Below, one piece after another: positions 21,454 to 33,290 of a DNA stretch of 64,000 bases. The DNA is from Nannochloropsis oceanica (Eukaryota > Sar > Eustigmatophyceae > Eustigmatales > Monodopsidaceae): NCBI GenBank assembly GCA_004519485.1, contig CP038130.1:620001-684000 (forward strand). The letters are read 5' to 3'. Position numbers and translations under genes: made by a program. Each line of letters begins with the position of its first letter. Position 1 is the stretch's first letter. A model generated the notes under the pieces. The model was not told the DNA's origin, searched no databases, and was given only the letters and a program-made list of their open reading frames with translations.

Positions 21454-24400
21454 ATGAAGAGCATTAAAAGTATCCCTACCCGAGCTGCCGGGGAGGACAG
21501 TAAGAAGACTGGCAGCATCAACGTTCCACGTCCCAACAGCCTTAAAGGCTTCGACTTGCGCAGCATCAGGTCCTCGATGAAGGGCGTCTTCTCTCGGCGG
21601 TCAGAAGCGGTCAGTAGCAATAATAGCAGCAGTAGTAACAGTGGCTGCGATCGACATGGGGGCGATGGCGGCTTCTTTAAAACCTCAAACGCAGACGAGC
21701 AGGAAAGGCTATCTGAGTCCTCGTTAACCACGACTGCAACTTCCACGACTTCGTGCGCTGGAACAACGCTCCTGTCTGTCTTCCGGGCTGAGAGCACAAC
21801 CGACGTAGGATTCAACAAGGCAAATGCCTCTTCGCCGGCGGGTGGAAGTGGGCTATCGTCGTCCGGTGGTCCAAGTGGGCAGGCGGAAGTGGCACTGTCC
21901 GAGAATGTAGGACAGGCAGCAGCACAGCACAAGAGCCAACCGCCACCGCAGCCGCCGCCGCCGCCGCCGCCACCGCCGCCCCCATCTGTTAAGGACATAG
22001 CACAATCAAAATACGGCGATGACGAAGGTGAACATCTGATGAGCCTGGTCGGTGCTGGTGGAGAGCAAGTCGTGCGGCGGTTGGAGAAAAGTGCTTCATT
22101 TCTTGCCGCAGCTGCAGGGGGCGCGGCGGCTTCTCTCACGTCCCTGATTGGCTCGTCGCCAAACCAGCGGCCCCGCCGTCGCAATTCCTCGTCAGAAAAT
22201 GACAAGAAGCCAGTTATGGCACCCACAAATGAGAGGGTGGCAACAATCATGGAGCTAGCCGAGAAGGAAGAAACAGCTGTGAGTCACGGCAATGTTGGCG
22301 GCCTTTCTCTTGACCCCGCTTCGATCTACGATGGCACAGAGACTCTCTCTCGGAACCACCCAGTTTTCCAAATGATCAGGCAACGTTCGCAAGTCGTGGG
22401 AAAAGCAAGTGGAGAGCCCTTCGGGCCACGGAAGGAGAGTGGGGGGACGGAAGTCAATAGCGGCACAGGCGGAGGCGGGGATGGAGCCAAGGTCGAGGAG
22501 CTTGCATACTCGGGATTGTCTTCGACTTCCCTACCCTCGGCCTCCTTATCTGGTGCTGAGCAACATGACAGCGCCTGCGGGGAATCTTATTCGAAGCCTG
22601 TCTGCACGGAGACTCGTAGCAATGTTTGCAACCACATGGACGCCGGCGGCAATACCATCACAGGCGATGATGGCGGAATGCTGGACGTCACAGCCGCGGC
22701 CCCGTTTCAGGAGAAGGCCTACACTCCTTTCTCGCCGCGGAAGAAGATGGGATACCACCATGGGTACGTGGAAAAGCTGGTGCTAAAGTTCACGACGTAC
22801 TCGCAGAACAACGAGGAGTCGGCCTTCGTGATCGGAAAAGCCGGGGGCACTATTGGCCGGGACTCAAACAATACGGTTTCCGTACCCTCGGATATGACGC
22901 TGCAAAAAGAGTGCCACGCCGTCATTGGGCATAAGGCCGGCAGCTTCTACCTCAAGAACCACGGCAGCACCCACTGCGCCGCCATCAGAATAGGCACCGA
23001 GCCCGGCCTTCGCGACTGGCCTTTGGGACTTGGCGCCACCTTCTCTGCCGGCAATTCGATCTTCGTCGTCAAGGAGCTGGAAGGCGGAGAGCTGATTGTT
23101 GAGGTCATCGACGGACCTCTCGAGGGTGAGCGGCGGAAGGTGGGCCAGAGGGGCGCCACGCTGGGCCGCTCTCCCGATAATACCCTGAGCATTGCGGACC
23201 CAGAGCTGTCTCGCCGCCACTCCCGCATTGAGTACGACGATAAGGACGGCAAGGTATCAAACGTTTCTTAAGGGGTAGCGCCTGTGGCGACGAAAGGAAG
23301 AGAGGAGAAGATGCATTCTCAATTTTTTCGCGTTCTACTCACCTCTTCTCCTTCCTCCCCTTTCTCCTCCCCCGACAGTATTACTTGTCAGACGTAGGTT
23401 CAACCAACGGCACCTACATGCAGCTCGCGGGGCCTTACGCGAAGGTCTTTTATCTCTCACTCGGGTATGGACTATGACACACAAGGCAGCACGGACCGGG
23501 GGCTAGGATGGCTTCTCAGACAAACCCTGCCCCCTCTGGTTCTATCTCCCTTCCTGTCATTTCCTTCCACTTGACAAGCACTGACCACTCCTGTCCGTTT
23601 CTCTTCCTACCTCCCTTTCCTTCTCCACAGAGATGAGATCATGGTAGGTCGCACGGGCTTCTCGATCAACCGTTACGACTACGGCATCAGCGAGGAGCGA
23701 GGCAGACGCAAGACGATGGAGGATCATACCGTCGTCGTCCAGGACTTGGGCGTGCGGGCTCTCAAGCGCTTCGGCCTGGCACCGCAGACTTTCGCAGCAG
23801 TCTTCGACGGGCACGGCGGAGAGGAGGCTTCGGCCTACCTGGCCAGGCATTTGCACGTGAATTTGACCGAGACGCTGGAGCAGCTCTTCGGGGCCATGCC
23901 GGGGAGAAAACTGCCGGGCACGGAGGAAGTGGACGAGATGGTGAAGGCGGCGGTGCTGGAGGCCTTCCACAAGACCGACAGCGACTTCCTAACCAATGGC
24001 AATGTGGATGCCGGCAGCACGGCCAACACCGTTTTAATAATGGGCCGGCGCGTCTATTCTTGCAATGTTGGCGACTCGCGCACCGTCATCAGCCGGGATC
24101 AGAAGCTGCTGCTGTGCTCCAACGACCACAAGCCCGCGCGAGAGGACGAGGCTCGGCGCATCCGGGAGGCAGGGGGATTCATTTTTCAGAACCGTGTGAT
24201 GGGTGAGTTGGCGGTGTCAAGGGCTTTCGGTGACCGTGAGCTGAAGAAGTGCATGCAGGAGATCATGGCGCCCGAGGAGCTGGAGCAGATGAGCCTGCGC
24301 GACGCCAAGAGCGACGGGGAGGACATCTTGGTCAAGGACTACTCGCAGCCTCTTGTTATCGCCCGACCGGAGTTTATTGTTTCTGAACTGATCGAGAAGG

Positions 24401-24600
24401 ACGACTTTGTATTGTTGGCATGCGACGGTTTGTTTGATGTCTTCCCCAACGCGGAGGTGGTGCAATTTGTCATCGAGGAGATGCGACAGCACCACGACGC
24501 ACAGCGTGCCTGTGAGAATCTGTCGTACACAGCAATCCATCAACGTATTGCCCACGATAATGTGAGCATTGTGTTGCTTGTCATTAGCAAATGGTGGTGA
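21454..24600 (+). CDS. Tandem-FHA PP2C-type protein phosphatase
   Basis: A metal-dependent Ser/Thr phosphatase with phosphothreonine-reading FHA domains, reminiscent of plant KAPP. Exons 21454-23253, 23379-23464 and 23631-24600 give 951 residues. Residues 1-440 are disordered, rich in Ser and Gly, with a polyproline run coded near 21945-21985. FHA 1 (about 445-540) has GRDSNNTVSVPSD. FHA 2 (about 545-640) has the full signature GRSPDNTLSI, LSRRHSRIEY and GSTNGTYM, split by both introns. The PP2C domain (about 640-951) keeps RRKTMEDH, FDGHGGEEAS, VYSCNVGDSRTV, GELAVSRAFGD, LLACDGLFDVF and HDNVSIVLL, which includes all expected metal-binding Asp residues. The second donor is placed at 23465 because it yields LSLGDEIMVGRTGF, a standard FHA end. 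FHA 1 lacks the RRH motif and may not bind phosphate. Confidence 0.92.
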
Positions 24601-25138
24601 GGAGAAGAAGAAACAGCGGTACTGGTGGGGCTTGGTCCTGAGTATTCCCCGCCCTTTTGTTGCATGTACGCATGCACACCGAATAGCTCACATCAGTCCG
24701 CTATCTCTTTGTCTAGAGCTCTAAGTCCATGTGATCCAGCCCCTTTCGATGAGGAATGTACTCCCATGTCACATGTGTCCCACATAGAAGTCGGCGTGGT
24801 ACTTTTGTGTCCTTCCCTTCCCTCCTCCCCACCCCAAGTGTGCGTGTCCCCTGTGCCTTCAGCCTATTCTTCGTAAAACACACATGCAAATTAAAACCAA
24901 CAAAAGAAAGAAAGAGAGGGGAATCATGAAAAATGTAATTAACATTCGAAAAAAAAAATGTCCCAATTTTTTGTGTTTTGTCGAGGAAGAGGAGATACTA
25001 CCTTTTTTAAAATATAAATACGTGCCCATCCGGCAAGATATTAATTTATCATTCCTCTTGCTGCCTTTCTGCGCCGGCGGGCACAGAATTCCGATCTCTT
25101 AAAACTTGCACCTTTTTCCATTTCCTACATCATACAGG
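24601..25138. other. Intergenic
   Basis: This is the 3' flank of the phosphatase and 5' flank of the zinc-finger gene. AT-rich sequence with A-runs lies at 24880-25020. The CATACAG just before the ATG at 25139 could be a splice acceptor, so a 5' untranslated exon may exist. Nothing else is seen. Confidence 0.5.
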
Positions 25139-25864
25139 ATGGAAGACGCAAGCGGCAGTGCCAAGAAGGAGGGCAGTGCACCAATATTACCTCCTGTCGC
25201 GGGAAGGAGGGTGGTCGAGAGAGAGGACGACGAAGGAATCGATACACCAACTCCGGTAGAGGGCGCTATAGCAGACCACATGGGCAAAGATCATGTAGCC
25301 CTGACGGCGTCAACGACTGCGGCTACAACATGGACTTGCACACACTGCAGCCTTGTAAATGATGAGCCGGACTTGTCGTTTGTGCAACAAGGAGGGGTCA
25401 TATCCTGCAGCGTCTGCCTGATGGTGCGCGGGCAAGAGGCCTGGCTTTGTCCTTCTTGCAACTATATGAACACGAGTCTCAAGGCTAAAGCATGCAAAAT
25501 GTGTGCTTCTACGGCCTATGGGGGCCGAGCGAGTGGCGGAGGCAGGGGAGACGACATTGCCCGTGACTACAAGCGGCGGAAGCGGGTGCTCAACAAGCCC
25601 AGGTCCTCATCTTCGGGTGGTGCCAGTGCGAGTGCGGGCGGTGGCGGTGGCGATCAAGGGCGGGAAGCGTGCAGTGTAAAAAGGGAGGCACCACCATCGC
25701 TCAAGGGGCCGGCGACAACGGACGTGGAGTTCATCCGCACGGAGCACAGCCATCTCTTTGGTAAGCAGCTCAAGACTATGCACCTCTTAGTCCGTGGGCT
25801 TCAGACTTTTCCGGCTTTCCGAGATGCGGTGACAAAGTTGGGAGTTGACTCGTCACATTTATGA
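25139..25864 (+). CDS. RanBP2-type double zinc-finger protein
   Basis: A 241-residue protein with two zinc-ribbon fingers of the RanBP2/NZF kind, which bind ubiquitin, Ran or single-stranded RNA in known relatives. Finger 1 (about 65-93) reads TWTCTHCSLVN, a 16-residue spacer and CSVC. Finger 2 (about 101-124) is canonical, AWLCPSCNYMN followed by CKMC. Flanks are disordered: an acidic N-terminus, then a Gly/Ser-rich stretch with RRKRVLNKPR, a possible nuclear signal. The C-terminal 40 residues (LFGKQLKTMHLLVRGLQTFP) look helical. The start is the first ATG in frame after an upstream non-ATG stretch. Partner and role cannot be deduced. It converges with the sphingosine kinase gene 203 bases downstream. 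Confidence 0.75.
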   Translation: MEDASGSAKKEGSAPILPPVAGRRVVEREDDEGIDTPTPVEGAIADHMGKDHVALTASTTAATTWTCTHCSLVNDEPDLSFVQQGGVISCSVCLMVRGQEAWLCPSCNYMNTSLKAKACKMCASTAYGGRASGGGRGDDIARDYKRRKRVLNKPRSSSSGGASASAGGGGGDQGREACSVKREAPPSLKGPATTDVEFIRTEHSHLFGKQLKTMHLLVRGLQTFPAFRDAVTKLGVDSSHL

Positions 25865-26067
25865 GAGGGTGTGGGCGGCAGAATGGTGGCAAGATGAATA
25901 GAAAAATGCGTGTATAGGTACGTAAGTGAAGTGAGGCAATGAAAGAAGAAAGCGAGGCTTGAGACCCGAATGGCAATGAACAGTAGCATGCGCCTTTATG
26001 TCAACTCTTTTACTTTTAAATTCCAATATGCACATCCATCCTCCACCGCTAAATCGTTTTCTTGATT

Positions 26068-28027
26068 CTACGAATCGCAGAGTACTTGCAGGGCGAGAGG
26101 AAGGATCTTGCCTTGCACGTGTCCAAAGGGGATGGTCTCTCCATCGAGCGAGTAGCGTCCCTGATCTGTCAAGGGCTCCAGCCGATATGCCCGGGCATGA
26201 TAAATTTCCACTTCCTTTAAAGGTACGTGGTCCCCGTGCTCCAGTGCCATGAAGAGAGAAATGAGCCGCATGCGAGAGAGAGAAGACTGCCGGCGTAATA
26301 CCATAAGCTGGAAAGTCCCGTCGCCCATCTTCTTCCCAGGTGCTGAATGCACCGCTTCTGCGATATGACTCACATGCGAGATCAATATCTATGTTTTTTG
26401 AAGGGGTGGGAATGAACAGACAGTTGTATGTGAGTGACGCACAGTAGGGGAATAACTGGCCCTCTTGTCAATGACACAGCTTATCACCCTCGATTAAATT
26501 ATTCCGTCCGCTCTCTATGCATATCGCACCCTTCGCACGTACCGTTAAAAAATCATCCTCTATGCTGATCCATTCGTTCTTCATTGGGAGCGGCGTGTGT
26601 AGCGGCGGTAGATGAATGGCGTCGGCGAAGGAGCTTTCTCCCTCCTCGCATGACCAAAAACTAAGCCGGGCGCGGTATGTCCTACTCCTAAAAATAGCGT
26701 AGAGAGAGAATAAGTCCATTCGTAACGCCCCTGCCCACCTAATTACTTCACTTTCCAAATCAACGTCGGCTATAAGCCCGAAAGAGAGGGACAGAAAGCT
26801 GATGTGCCGCTGGCCATCTGCCGTCTCGACGAGCGAGAGGTCCGCAGGCAATGTAGACTTTGCTTTTAGCAAAAGGAAAGTGGCAGAGATTGGATTGAAG
26901 GCCTCGTTTTGCCGGTGAAGAAGGGAAGAGAAGAATCCGTTTCCTGTACCACCGTTAACAATGGCCACCGGAAGCTCCAAAAGGGCGCGTTGGTTTTCAG
27001 GGTCACGAGAGAAAAGCCCATTAATAACATCGCTAAGGAGACCATCTCCTCCTATGGCGACGACGCCATCCCACGCTTCCACGTCCAGCGCGTATATCAT
27101 ATCCTTGGCGTGCTGCATGCGCATTGTCACGACCATCTCGTGCTCTATGTCTGCTTGAGCGAGCATAGGGGCGACCACGGCGGTGTAGATGGAATGTGCT
27201 TGCTGCTTTCCTGACTTCGGATTTACCAAAACGAGCTGTATATAGGATTTAGGAGTTTCGAAGCGATGCAAGTAGGAATTGATTCCACTTCAAATGAAAA
27301 GAGACTTCTGTTCTGCCGCCTCACATTCCACTCACCCGCTTGCTTTCTTACCAGTCGTCTCCGTCGCCGCTGCAGTTGGGTGTCTTCCTCACCACCCTGG
27401 TGTCCTCCCCGACACCATTTCTTGATCAACGCGTCCCAGTGCTTTGCAACACTGGATGCTGGTGCTGTTAACCTGAGGTGTTGGGCCTGCCGCTCCAAGG
27501 ACAGCCGTTTGTTGCCGCAAAGACAGTTCCGATCCGTCCTGCGGGGGTAGGCGAACACGAGGAGCTTGCAGCCTTGCGTTTGATCGAGAGTCTCGATTAC
27601 AGAAGACCCCACCACGTCCCTAAGCAAAGTGCGCACACTGCCCTCGATGTCGATATAAGGTTCAATGCCGTCCATAACCAAGCGGACAAGCTATCATATG
27701 TGTGTGGGTTGAAGGACAACGAGAGAAGTGATTTTGTTGATACTTCATGGCCAAGCGGTGAGGCAGGACTGGCAAAGATGAGCTGATTCAGATCGAAGGT
27801 TTCAACAGCACCATTTCGGATTGCCTGCTTATCTAGGAAACAGAAGATGCGGCGGGCTAGAACCCTTGTTATTGAAGGGTTCGGTGGACGGCTGCTGGTG
27901 TGCTGTTGGCCGAAAATTGCGGGCTGTATAGTCGGCTCTGTTGAAGCATCATGCAAGGATCATCCAGTCGCGATACTCTCCTTACCTTTTGCGTCCTGTA
28001 GTCAATGAAAGATGTGGTCGCAGTCAT
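26068..28027 (-). CDS. SPHK: Sphingosine kinase (lipid kinase of the DAGK/SphK fold)
   Basis: It phosphorylates sphingoid bases to sphingosine-1-phosphate-type signals. Minus-strand exons are 28027-27986, 27690-27352, 27235-26543 and 26388-26068, all phase 0, giving 464 residues. Conserved blocks in order are an N-terminal module (RDVVGSSVIETL, KLLVFAYPRR), C1 RLLVLVNPKSG, the nucleotide loop WDGVVAIGGDGLLSDVINGL, LPVAIVNGGTGNGF, the C4 substrate block SLSFGLIADVDLESEVIRW, and the C-terminal ARAYRLEPLT with SLDGETIPFGHVQG. The last two carry the hydrophobic and Asp-Gly-Glu features of sphingosine kinases rather than generic DAG kinases. The join at 27352/27235 is favoured because it gives the typical RRLLVLVNP. 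The first exon (MTATTSFIDYRTQK) and the acceptor at 27691 are the weakest parts. Confidence 0.88.
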
Positions 28028-28845
28028 GACGGGTGCCTGGCTCAGATGTTCCAGAATGTAAAATAGGTAGTGGGGAAAAAAGTTTGTGAGCACCTGGGGC
28101 GGGTCGCGGCCTCTGTTTCTTCAGCGTTGTCTGCTTGAGATGGCGTGCCTGTTGGCGAACCCCACCCACCCACGCCCCTTTTGTCTATATTTCTCCCATT
28201 GGTAGCTGAGAGTTAGTTTTTGTGATCCAGTCTGAGAGTGTTTTGTGTGGTTTGTTTGTTGTTGCTTTCCTTCAGAGTGCTCCATCGGGAAGGGCTTTCT
28301 ATGGCGCGTGCCGAAGCAAGCCGACACTGTTCCATCCAGAGCACCACGCCCCCATGGACAGGGCGCTTAGATCTTACGCACTAACACAATCTCGGGGTTT
28401 GTGCGGCTCTATGGCGCTGACACATGTACACCCGCCCTCGACCATAATGGTTTGTTCTACGTTCCATCACCCCCTCAATAATACAAATATGCCCCAAATC
28501 ATGATAATATCCATCTGCTTCTACCCTCTCTCATATTGATTTTGAATAATTTGTTGATTTGATACATTTTCCAATTGTAGCTATGCCCCCGTTTTCTCTC
28601 TAGTCGCGGATTTATACACATGGCCTGTGCCGTCGGCCGGAAATCTCATAACATAATAATTGCCCCAGCCGCTTCTTCCCCGACGTCCCTGTCGCTGCCA
28701 CCACAGCCCACCACCCTGCTGCGAGCCTCTCGTAGGCGTGATTGGTCTGAGATCAGTGTATCCACACCCACATTCCCCCCCCAACCTTACACCTACAAGC
28801 TTAAACAGCTTTAAAACAGCTTTCTGTACGTACTCCAAACCAGCC
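28028..28845. other. Divergent intergenic region with dispersed repeat
   Basis: This lies between the divergently read sphingosine kinase and C2H2 genes. It contains the third dispersed-repeat copy. The sequence just before 28846 is C-rich (28660-28800) and probably untranslated leader. In-frame extension of the C2H2 protein back to 28660 is possible but has no ATG. Confidence 0.5.
28272..28356 (+). repeat. Dispersed repeat, copy 3
   Basis: It reads GGCGCGTGCCGAAGCAAGCC and then CATCCAGAGCACCACGCC. It is the most diverged core. About 100 bases further on, CCCGCCCTCGACCATAATGG (28431-28450) resembles CCCGTCCTCAACCATGATAA downstream of copy 2, which suggests the element is nearer 200 bases long. 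Confidence 0.65.
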
Positions 28846-29529
28846 ATGGTCGTGCCAAAGATGCACCAGCAGCCTTACTACCACCGCGAGGACGATAGTG
28901 AGGACGATCACGAAGGCGTCGAAGAGGATGTCCGGGAAGGAAAGGATACAACGCTTGACATGATCCTGCAGCAACTAATACGCGATGTGGAGGAGCAAGG
29001 CAGCACCACTTCGAGCATGCGCTCAGGGTGTGGGCTGGGGAAGGATGAGAGGAAAATCGGGGCAAGTCGGGGCGTCCGGGGGCCCCGCCAGCCGCGTGAC
29101 AAGCAGAGCATCCAGGCCAGACGGCAATTCCACTGCCACGTCTCTAGCTGCGACAAGGCATTTACGGAGAGGCGAAACCTTTCCCAACACCTCAAGACGG
29201 GGCACAGCGACAGACGACCATTCTCATGCACCGTTCAAGGGTGCAACAAATCATTCAAGTACAAGTGCGTGCTCGATAAGCACCAGGAGTATTGCTGCAT
29301 GGGCCCCACGCACTCATTGGTGCACCTACCGCATAGCTTGGCGGACATTATCTCCCGTAAGCGCAAACAGCCCCCGCTAGAGGCCACGGTGCAACAGCAA
29401 TTGAATTTGCGTTACCGCAGGACAACCACCTTGTCCCAGCCCACGATTCGAGCACTGCATTCCTTGGATCGCTCGTCCGCTCTCTATCGCAATCTGCTAT
29501 TGGATGTCATTATTGGGATAGTAGGGTAG
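28846..29529 (+). CDS. Small C2H2 zinc-finger protein
   Basis: A 227-residue protein, probably nuclear and DNA-binding. An acidic N-terminal segment (about 10-50, EDDSEDDHEGVEEDV) precedes a basic stretch and two adjacent TFIIIA-type fingers at about residues 95-150. Finger 1 reads FHCHVSSCDKAFTERRNLSQ and then H-x3-H-type spacing; a linker (TGHSDRRPF) follows. Finger 2 reads CTVQGCNKSFKYKCVLDKHQ and ends H-x3-C, so the last ligand is Cys instead of His. The C-terminal third has the basic SRKRKQPP and a hydrophobic end. ATG 28846 is chosen as the first Met. It is single-exon. The target is unknown. Confidence 0.72.
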   Translation: MVVPKMHQQPYYHREDDSEDDHEGVEEDVREGKDTTLDMILQQLIRDVEEQGSTTSSMRSGCGLGKDERKIGASRGVRGPRQPRDKQSIQARRQFHCHVSSCDKAFTERRNLSQHLKTGHSDRRPFSCTVQGCNKSFKYKCVLDKHQEYCCMGPTHSLVHLPHSLADIISRKRKQPPLEATVQQQLNLRYRRTTTLSQPTIRALHSLDRSSALYRNLLLDVIIGIVG

Positions 29530-29861
29530 AAAAAAATGGGGGGAGAGGGGAGGACGAGGAAGAATGGAAAGATCCACAAACTGTACTCCAAACTGTTGTA
29601 AGGTGATGCGGGAGAGGAAAGAAATGAGACACACAAAAAAGATGATAGAAGATGTTGATAGATGCAAACCAAACGCTTTTGAGAGCGCAAAAATGGAATT
29701 GAAACGAAAATTTGTTGACTTCAGGACCACTTCCTCATGCAGCTCGACACCCTTGATGGCTTCTATAAATGGAGAGGAGGTTGACTTTCTTTAACTTTTA
29801 CATCCCCTGTATTTCCTTAAATCAGATCATCGACCCCCTACCGTAAATTTCTTCACAGCAT
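29530..29861. other. Convergent intergenic gap
   Basis: This is purine-rich and then AT-rich sequence between the C2H2 gene and the 3' end of the P4-ATPase relic. Nothing recognised. Confidence 0.5.
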
Positions 29862-32800
29862 TCATATTATTGATATTGATTTTAGTTTGCTGGGACGCTC
29901 AGTTGCCGATTTGTCTCGAATGATTTTTCTCCCCCTTCCTCCAGTTTCTCCGTAGTACCTGAAGCTGCTGTTAGTGCCTCGCTGGCCGGCAACACCTTTG
30001 CTACCACTCCGGCAGGTGAAGCTGCCACTGAAGGTATCAAGGAACGACTCTTCCACCGCGAGTTGCATGACAAAGGGGGCCAACTCGTCTGCGAGGAAAG
30101 TGTACAGGGTGACGATGAGAACGCAAATGATGGGGATGAGCAGCAACTGCAGCCACACGCTGGCCATGGTGAAGGTGAAGATTGGGACTCCAAAAAAAGC
30201 CGGCGCAAACGCCGACATATTGCCATAGACGAGAGAGACTGCGGAAAAAGACAGCACACTCCCCATCCACACCCACAAGGACCATCCGCACATTGAGCAG
30301 TTTGCGCGAGGCTGGCGTCGACCCTCTTTGGAGGCTGCCCTGGCGGTAGACATGGGCAACAAGCCAGGTCGCATGATGGTCTTAAGCTCGAACAAGAGGC
30401 GCCAGTTCATACTGAGGATGAGGACGCTGTGGAGAATGTTTCTTGCCCACCATTATGCTCTCCGCTGCCTGGGTGAAGCGAACGTGAATAGGACGGTTGT
30501 TGGGGATGATAGCTGGCGCCGCAGGCACGACAGGACCTAGGCTAATAGAGAAGGAAGCTTGTGACAAGCGCCGCCGGGATGGAGACAAATAAACGCCCGA
30601 TATGGACCTGTTATGATTGTGCAAGGCGGCTGCATTCAACAACGTGGGCAAGTTGGGATAGTGCTTAAGCATGACGTCCCACGCCGACGCCACATCCTTG
30701 GCGCGATGCCGGTGATTGGAACAGCTCTGAATGGCCGGCCGTCTGCTTGGCTTGGTCTTGGCTTCGTAGAACTCGGCGCTCATCCCCTTCTTGTCAGTCA
30801 CGGCCTTGTACAGACGTGCCAGGCCCGCCTCGATATCAACCGAGGCGCCCGAAGTAAGCTGCAGCAAAAGCTGATCTTCTCGGAGCACCTTGCAGGAGTA
30901 ATCAATGTTGATGGCGGTCTCCAGCTTGACACCTGTCAGTACACAGAACTTGATGCCGCCCGTGGCCAAATCGGCAATCGTGTCGGATACGCCGTCCTGG
31001 AGCTTGTCCTCTATGGCCGTTAGCCCCACAATGATCATGTCCCTCTCCAAGTTGTCTGCAACCTTGCTCATCATATCCGTGCGTTCCTTGACCGCCGCTG
31101 ACGCCTCGCGGTACGAAATAAGCTACTCTGCATACTGGTCCACAGTTAGATCCCGGTAACCCAGCACTAGGGTACGGAGTCCTTCTTGACCAAACGTCTT
31201 GAGGTGGTCTACCATCTTGGTCGCCTCCTCCACACTCCCGCAACTCCCTCGTGAGAGCATGGCCGTGTCGGCACCCTTGCAAAGCAGGCGCATGCTGCCC
31301 TCTCCGTCTCGCACCACTATGCTCATCCGTTTCCGGTCTGAGTCGAACTTGTTGACCGCCAGCACCGTCCAGGACTGCGCAGACCCATTGATCTCGATGG
31401 TAATTCGGGACGTGGTGCGACAGAGGAGCTCGTAGCCGGCCTCCCGGGCAAACTCGACCAGCGCCTTCTCGTCGGGGCTCTCAGCCTGGTAGATGACGGC
31501 AGCCCCACTGCCCTCGATATTACCTTCGCTGCTCATGACATCGCTCTCAATGACCACCGTGTGACATAGCGCCAACACCTTGAGGAAGTCGTCAGCTTGT
31601 GAGCCGGGCTGCGCGTCGGAGTTGAGGCCCTGAATGTTGGAAGTGTGGCGTTGGCTTCGGTCATGAGGACGGGCGCTCCATGTACTTTGCCCTGGATAGA
31701 GGCCCGCTTGAAACACATGACATTCTGTGTGAGGGTGCCTGTCTTGTCGCTAAAGATGTACTCGATCTGCCCCAGGTCCGTAACGATGCTGCTGCGGGCC
31801 TTGGCGGGCGTGTCGCTTTCAGCATGATGCATCTCTATGTCGTTGTTGATGAAGTACAGGTGCGCGTACGTACACACTTCCATCGTCACGTACATGCTGA
31901 TAGGGACTGTATGCACGGAAATTTAAGTAGAGCGATGATGAGCACTGATCGGGAAAATAAAAGGAAAGAACGACGACACATCAGAAAGAGTAGGCTATTT
32001 TGCAACCGAAGTTACGTACCAAAAATTGTTGAAGAGGACAATTAAGGTCAAGAACCCCTGAACAAAGGTGGATCGGGCCGCCATCCATTGCATGCCGTCC
32101 GGCCTGGCTGTCATTGCCCACTCAGGGGTCACGCCCGGGACGCAGTAGCCCAGATTGGTCAGGCCGGAGAAGTAGGCGTCTTCGAACTGGAGGATGAGGA
32201 TGAGGGCCGAAATTGTGACAAGCACCACGTCCGTCAGAAAGACCATGTAGATGGCCTTGTTCACTGCCGCATCGATTTTGCTAATTTTTGAGGGGGCATG
32301 GCGAGAGTTGCGCTAAGGGGGGGGGAGGAGGGGAGAAGCAGTGTGAGAGGATATATAAATTGGTACTCCAAAAAAAAGGAAAACAGAGCACGCTAACAAT
32401 GTTCACTCTTCATGTACCTGCAGCTTGATGTCCTTGCCAGTATAAACGACGACACGAACAGCCCAGGCAGTGTTCCGTAATACAGCGCCGCGCAAGAGCA
32501 CGTTCTCAAATTTAACGGGGATGACCTTGTCGAACTCGTCCGTTTGCAATGTGGCGGTATCGAAGGCCGTTTGGGCCTCATGCTGGGGAATGTTGAAAGC
32601 ACCGCTGAAGGATTCAACACGCCCATTTGGCAACTCACACTTCACTGTCGGTTGATCGGCTTCTAGGCGTGCGATAATCTCAGCAGGGTCGGCCATCGGG
32701 GGCGCGTCGGTTGGCAAGTAGCTAATGGCGCGGCGGAGCTTCAAATTCGTTTCTCCGTCAATTGAGCTAGTCTCGATGTAGCAGATGTTTTCTTCCTCGA

Positions 32801-33290
32801 TACTGGCCAAAATGACCATGTCAGCGGGCAACGGCTGCTTGTTGCTTATGTACAGAAAGTTTCCCACGCGGATGTCACGCCAGCACACCGTCTCGCTTGT
32901 CACAGCCACACCAGACTGCCAGGAGGTGACCTTGGCCAGGCGGTTGTTGGTCTCGTCGTCGCTACGGTGCCGCTTAATGTCTGTGGCGGCTTCCTGAATC
33001 ATGGAGATACCCAAAACGATTGTCAGGGGAAAGAGCGTTGAGAATGCTGTCAGGGGTGTCTGAAAGATAGTCGTGTATGTATGTCCCCAGCAACATCAAG
33101 AAGCCCATGGCAAGGAAGTACACATTTGCCAGGCGACGGAACTGCTGGAGATGGATTTGGGCAGGAAGGAAATCACTGTATACTTCGAGTTCTTGACACT
33201 GTTGTCGCAAAAGGGTACATCCTGCGACTGCCTTTGTACCTGCACTGCGCCCAGGCGGGCGACCTGCGCAAGCGAAAATAGAGGAAGGGA
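29862..33290 (-). pseudogene. Broken P4-type ATPase (phospholipid flippase) gene
   Basis: P4-ATPases flip aminophospholipids across membranes. The family's landmarks appear in order from 33290 leftward: the N-terminal block (DNSVKNSKYTVISFLPK, then QQFRRLANVYFLAMGFL); FSTLFPLTIVLGISMIQEA; the A-domain DGETNLKLR; FLTLIVLFNNF and PISMYVTMEV; the phosphorylation site FSDKTGTLTQN; the N-domain YQAESPDEKALVEFAREAGY and SDRKRMSIVVRDGEG with CKGADTAM; LTG-V-KLETAINIDYSCK; and the last membrane spans (29950-30300). Breaks include frame changes near 33150, 33060 and 31640, and a TAG at 31123-31125 where the family has Trp. Val replaces the essential Asp of TGDK (30928-30930). The segment with the GDGxND hinge and following spans is missing near 30380. 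Such loss of catalytic residues cannot be explained by introns or sequencing slips alone. Confidence 0.82.

Noticed and set aside
21429-22250. 273-codon minus-strand frame
   Set aside because: It is the complement of the disordered front of the FHA-PP2C gene; its Gly run is the complement of the polyproline codons.
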